Position numbers and translations under genes: made by a program. From an uncultured Lachnospiraceae bacterium (lineage in GTDB: Bacteria; Bacillota; Clostridia; Lachnospirales; Lachnospiraceae): a stretch of 5,911 nt of DNA. Positions 5,328-5,911 of this stretch are shown here, piece after piece. The notes beneath the pieces are model-generated. The model saw only the letters and a program-made list of their open reading frames with translations, was not told where the DNA came from and made no database searches. The first letter of the stretch is position 1; every line of letters begins with the position of its first letter. The DNA lies in contig CAMNQN010000201.1 in assembly GCA_946549155.1 (NCBI GenBank), forward strand, positions 1-5,911. Reading direction: 5' to 3'.

Positions 5328-5819
5328 ATGAATATTATCGTGGCGGTAGATAAAAACTGGGCTATCGGAAAGAATAATAAGCTGCTGGTCAGCATTCCTT
5401 CCGATATGAAATTTTTCCGCAGTACCACTACAGGCAAGGTGGTGGTTATGGGCAGAAAGACATTGGAGAGCTTTCCCAACGGCCTGCCTTTAAAAAACAG
5501 GACCAATATCGTGCTGACTTCCAATCCGGACTATCAGGTGAAGGACGCCATCGTCTGCCATACGGTGGAGGAGGTACTGGAAAAGGTAAAGGAATACAAC
5601 AGCGAGGATGTCTATGTGATTGGCGGGGACAGTGTGTACCGTCAGTTTCTTCCTTATTGTGAGGTGGCCCATGTGACGAAGATTGATCATGCCTTCGAGG
5701 CTGACGCCTGGTTCCCTGATCTGGATAAGATGCCGGAGTGGAAGGTGACGGCGGACAGCGATGAGCAGACCTATTTTGATCTGGAATTTCAATTTTTAAA
5801 GTATGAGCGGAAGGCGTAG
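5328..5819 (+). CDS. folA: Dihydrofolate reductase
   Basis: Reduces dihydrofolate to tetrahydrofolate with NADPH, recycling the product of the thymidylate synthase encoded 22 bases upstream. The 163 residues are normal length for a chromosomal DHFR. MNIIVAVDKNWAIGKNN is the first strand and Met20-type loop; Asp26 in IPSDMKFF is the active-site acid; GKVVVMGRKTLESFP (36-50) includes the NADPH-binding GRKT; NGLPLKNRTNIVLT (51-64) holds the conserved Arg58 region; VYVIGGDSVY (95-104) is the glycine pair at the cofactor site; and DAWFPD is near the end. The usual LPW before the acidic residue is absent: the aligned stretch reads LLVSIPSD, so the position of E. coli Trp22 is Val21. The reading frame is intact and I expect an active enzyme. 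The start is set by the MNIIVAVD beginning of the fold and the nearby ribosome-binding site. Confidence 0.96.
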   Translation: MNIIVAVDKNWAIGKNNKLLVSIPSDMKFFRSTTTGKVVVMGRKTLESFPNGLPLKNRTNIVLTSNPDYQVKDAIVCHTVEEVLEKVKEYNSEDVYVIGGDSVYRQFLPYCEVAHVTKIDHAFEADAWFPDLDKMPEWKVTADSDEQTYFDLEFQFLKYERKA

Positions 5820-5826
5820 AGAAGGC

Positions 5827-5856
5827 AAAAAAACGCCGCAAAAATAGCGGCGGCGT
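5827..5856 (-). terminator. Intrinsic terminator for a minus-strand gene beyond the right edge
   Basis: ACGCCGC (5833-5839) and GCGGCGT (5850-5856) form a GC-rich 7-bp stem with a 10-base loop. On the minus strand the stem runs into seven T (complement of A at 5827-5833), the intrinsic terminator pattern. On the plus strand the stem is followed by G and not T, so it is not a standard terminator for thyA-folA as written. It implies a convergent gene to the right. Confidence 0.6.
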
Positions 5857-5879
5857 GGGGGGCGACGGGGGGGGGGGGG
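5857..5879. repeat. G-rich tract with a run of 13 G
   Basis: Six G (5857-5862), then CGAC, then thirteen G (5867-5879) directly follow the terminator stem. This is unlike anything else in the window. Read error after the hairpin, a slippage-prone homopolymer or a G-rich structure are all possible; an artefact is a serious candidate. Confidence 0.6.
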
Positions 5880-5911
5880 CAAAATAAGAGTGAGGAGCTG
5901 GTGCTAGAAAG

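Noticed and set aside
4187..5524. Two minus-strand open frames (4187-4906 and 4916-5524) opposite the DHHW end, thyA and folA
   Set aside because: They are shadows of strongly conserved enzymes; no initiation signal or domain is visible.
1..5911. Mobile element, CRISPR array, tRNA or rRNA
   Set aside because: No transposase or integrase motif, regularly spaced repeat, target-site duplication or cloverleaf was found on reading both strands.

Overview
The window looks like chromosomal DNA from a Gram-positive anaerobe of the class Clostridia, most likely a gut Lachnospiraceae. This rests on the strong GGAGG-type ribosome-binding sites, moderate GC coding DNA with AT-rich intergenic DNA, a thymidylate synthase of the Bacillus subtilis ThyA type, and the combination of MBOAT, DHHW, SGNH and DUF4358-type proteins, which I know mainly from that family. 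Taxonomy is inferred from protein character and not from a marker gene. I see no RNA gene, mobile element, CRISPR array or attachment site, and no gene-free stretch longer than 300 bases.

Layout. Positions 1-1574 hold two genes on the minus strand. A membrane-anchored SGNH/GDSL-type esterase-like protein (471-1574) is followed by a DUF4358-type lipoprotein (384 down to the left edge, cut off by the window). Positions 1575-1787 are a compact, AT-rich divergent control region. It carries a well-formed promoter on each strand whose -10 boxes overlap inside one 10-bp palindrome, plus several dyads and a direct repeat. Positions 1788-4387 hold a plus-strand pair: an AlgI-like MBOAT membrane O-acyltransferase and a DHHW (AlgJ/AlgX-like) extracytoplasmic protein. 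Positions 4454-5819 hold a thymidylate synthase and dihydrofolate reductase pair. The right end has a hairpin followed by a T-tract on the minus strand, which suggests a convergent gene beyond the edge, and then an odd run of 13 G.

How the genes work together. The MBOAT protein probably moves acyl groups (classically acetyl) across the membrane. The DHHW protein probably passes them to an extracellular polysaccharide or wall polymer. The SGNH protein, transcribed from the other side of the shared promoter, could transfer or remove such esters outside the cell, and the lipoprotein is a candidate accessory factor. Together the four read as one surface-glycan acylation module under a shared control region; its substrate is unknown. 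ThyA and DHFR form the standard dTMP cycle: ThyA makes dTMP from dUMP and yields dihydrofolate, which DHFR reduces. They appear functionally unrelated to the surface module and are separated from it by 66 bases containing a hairpin.

The most useful second looks are the symmetric bidirectional promoter, the four-gene module with its uncharacterised lipoprotein, the DHFR active-site variant lacking the usual Trp, and the hairpin/poly-G end, which may be a sequencing artefact.
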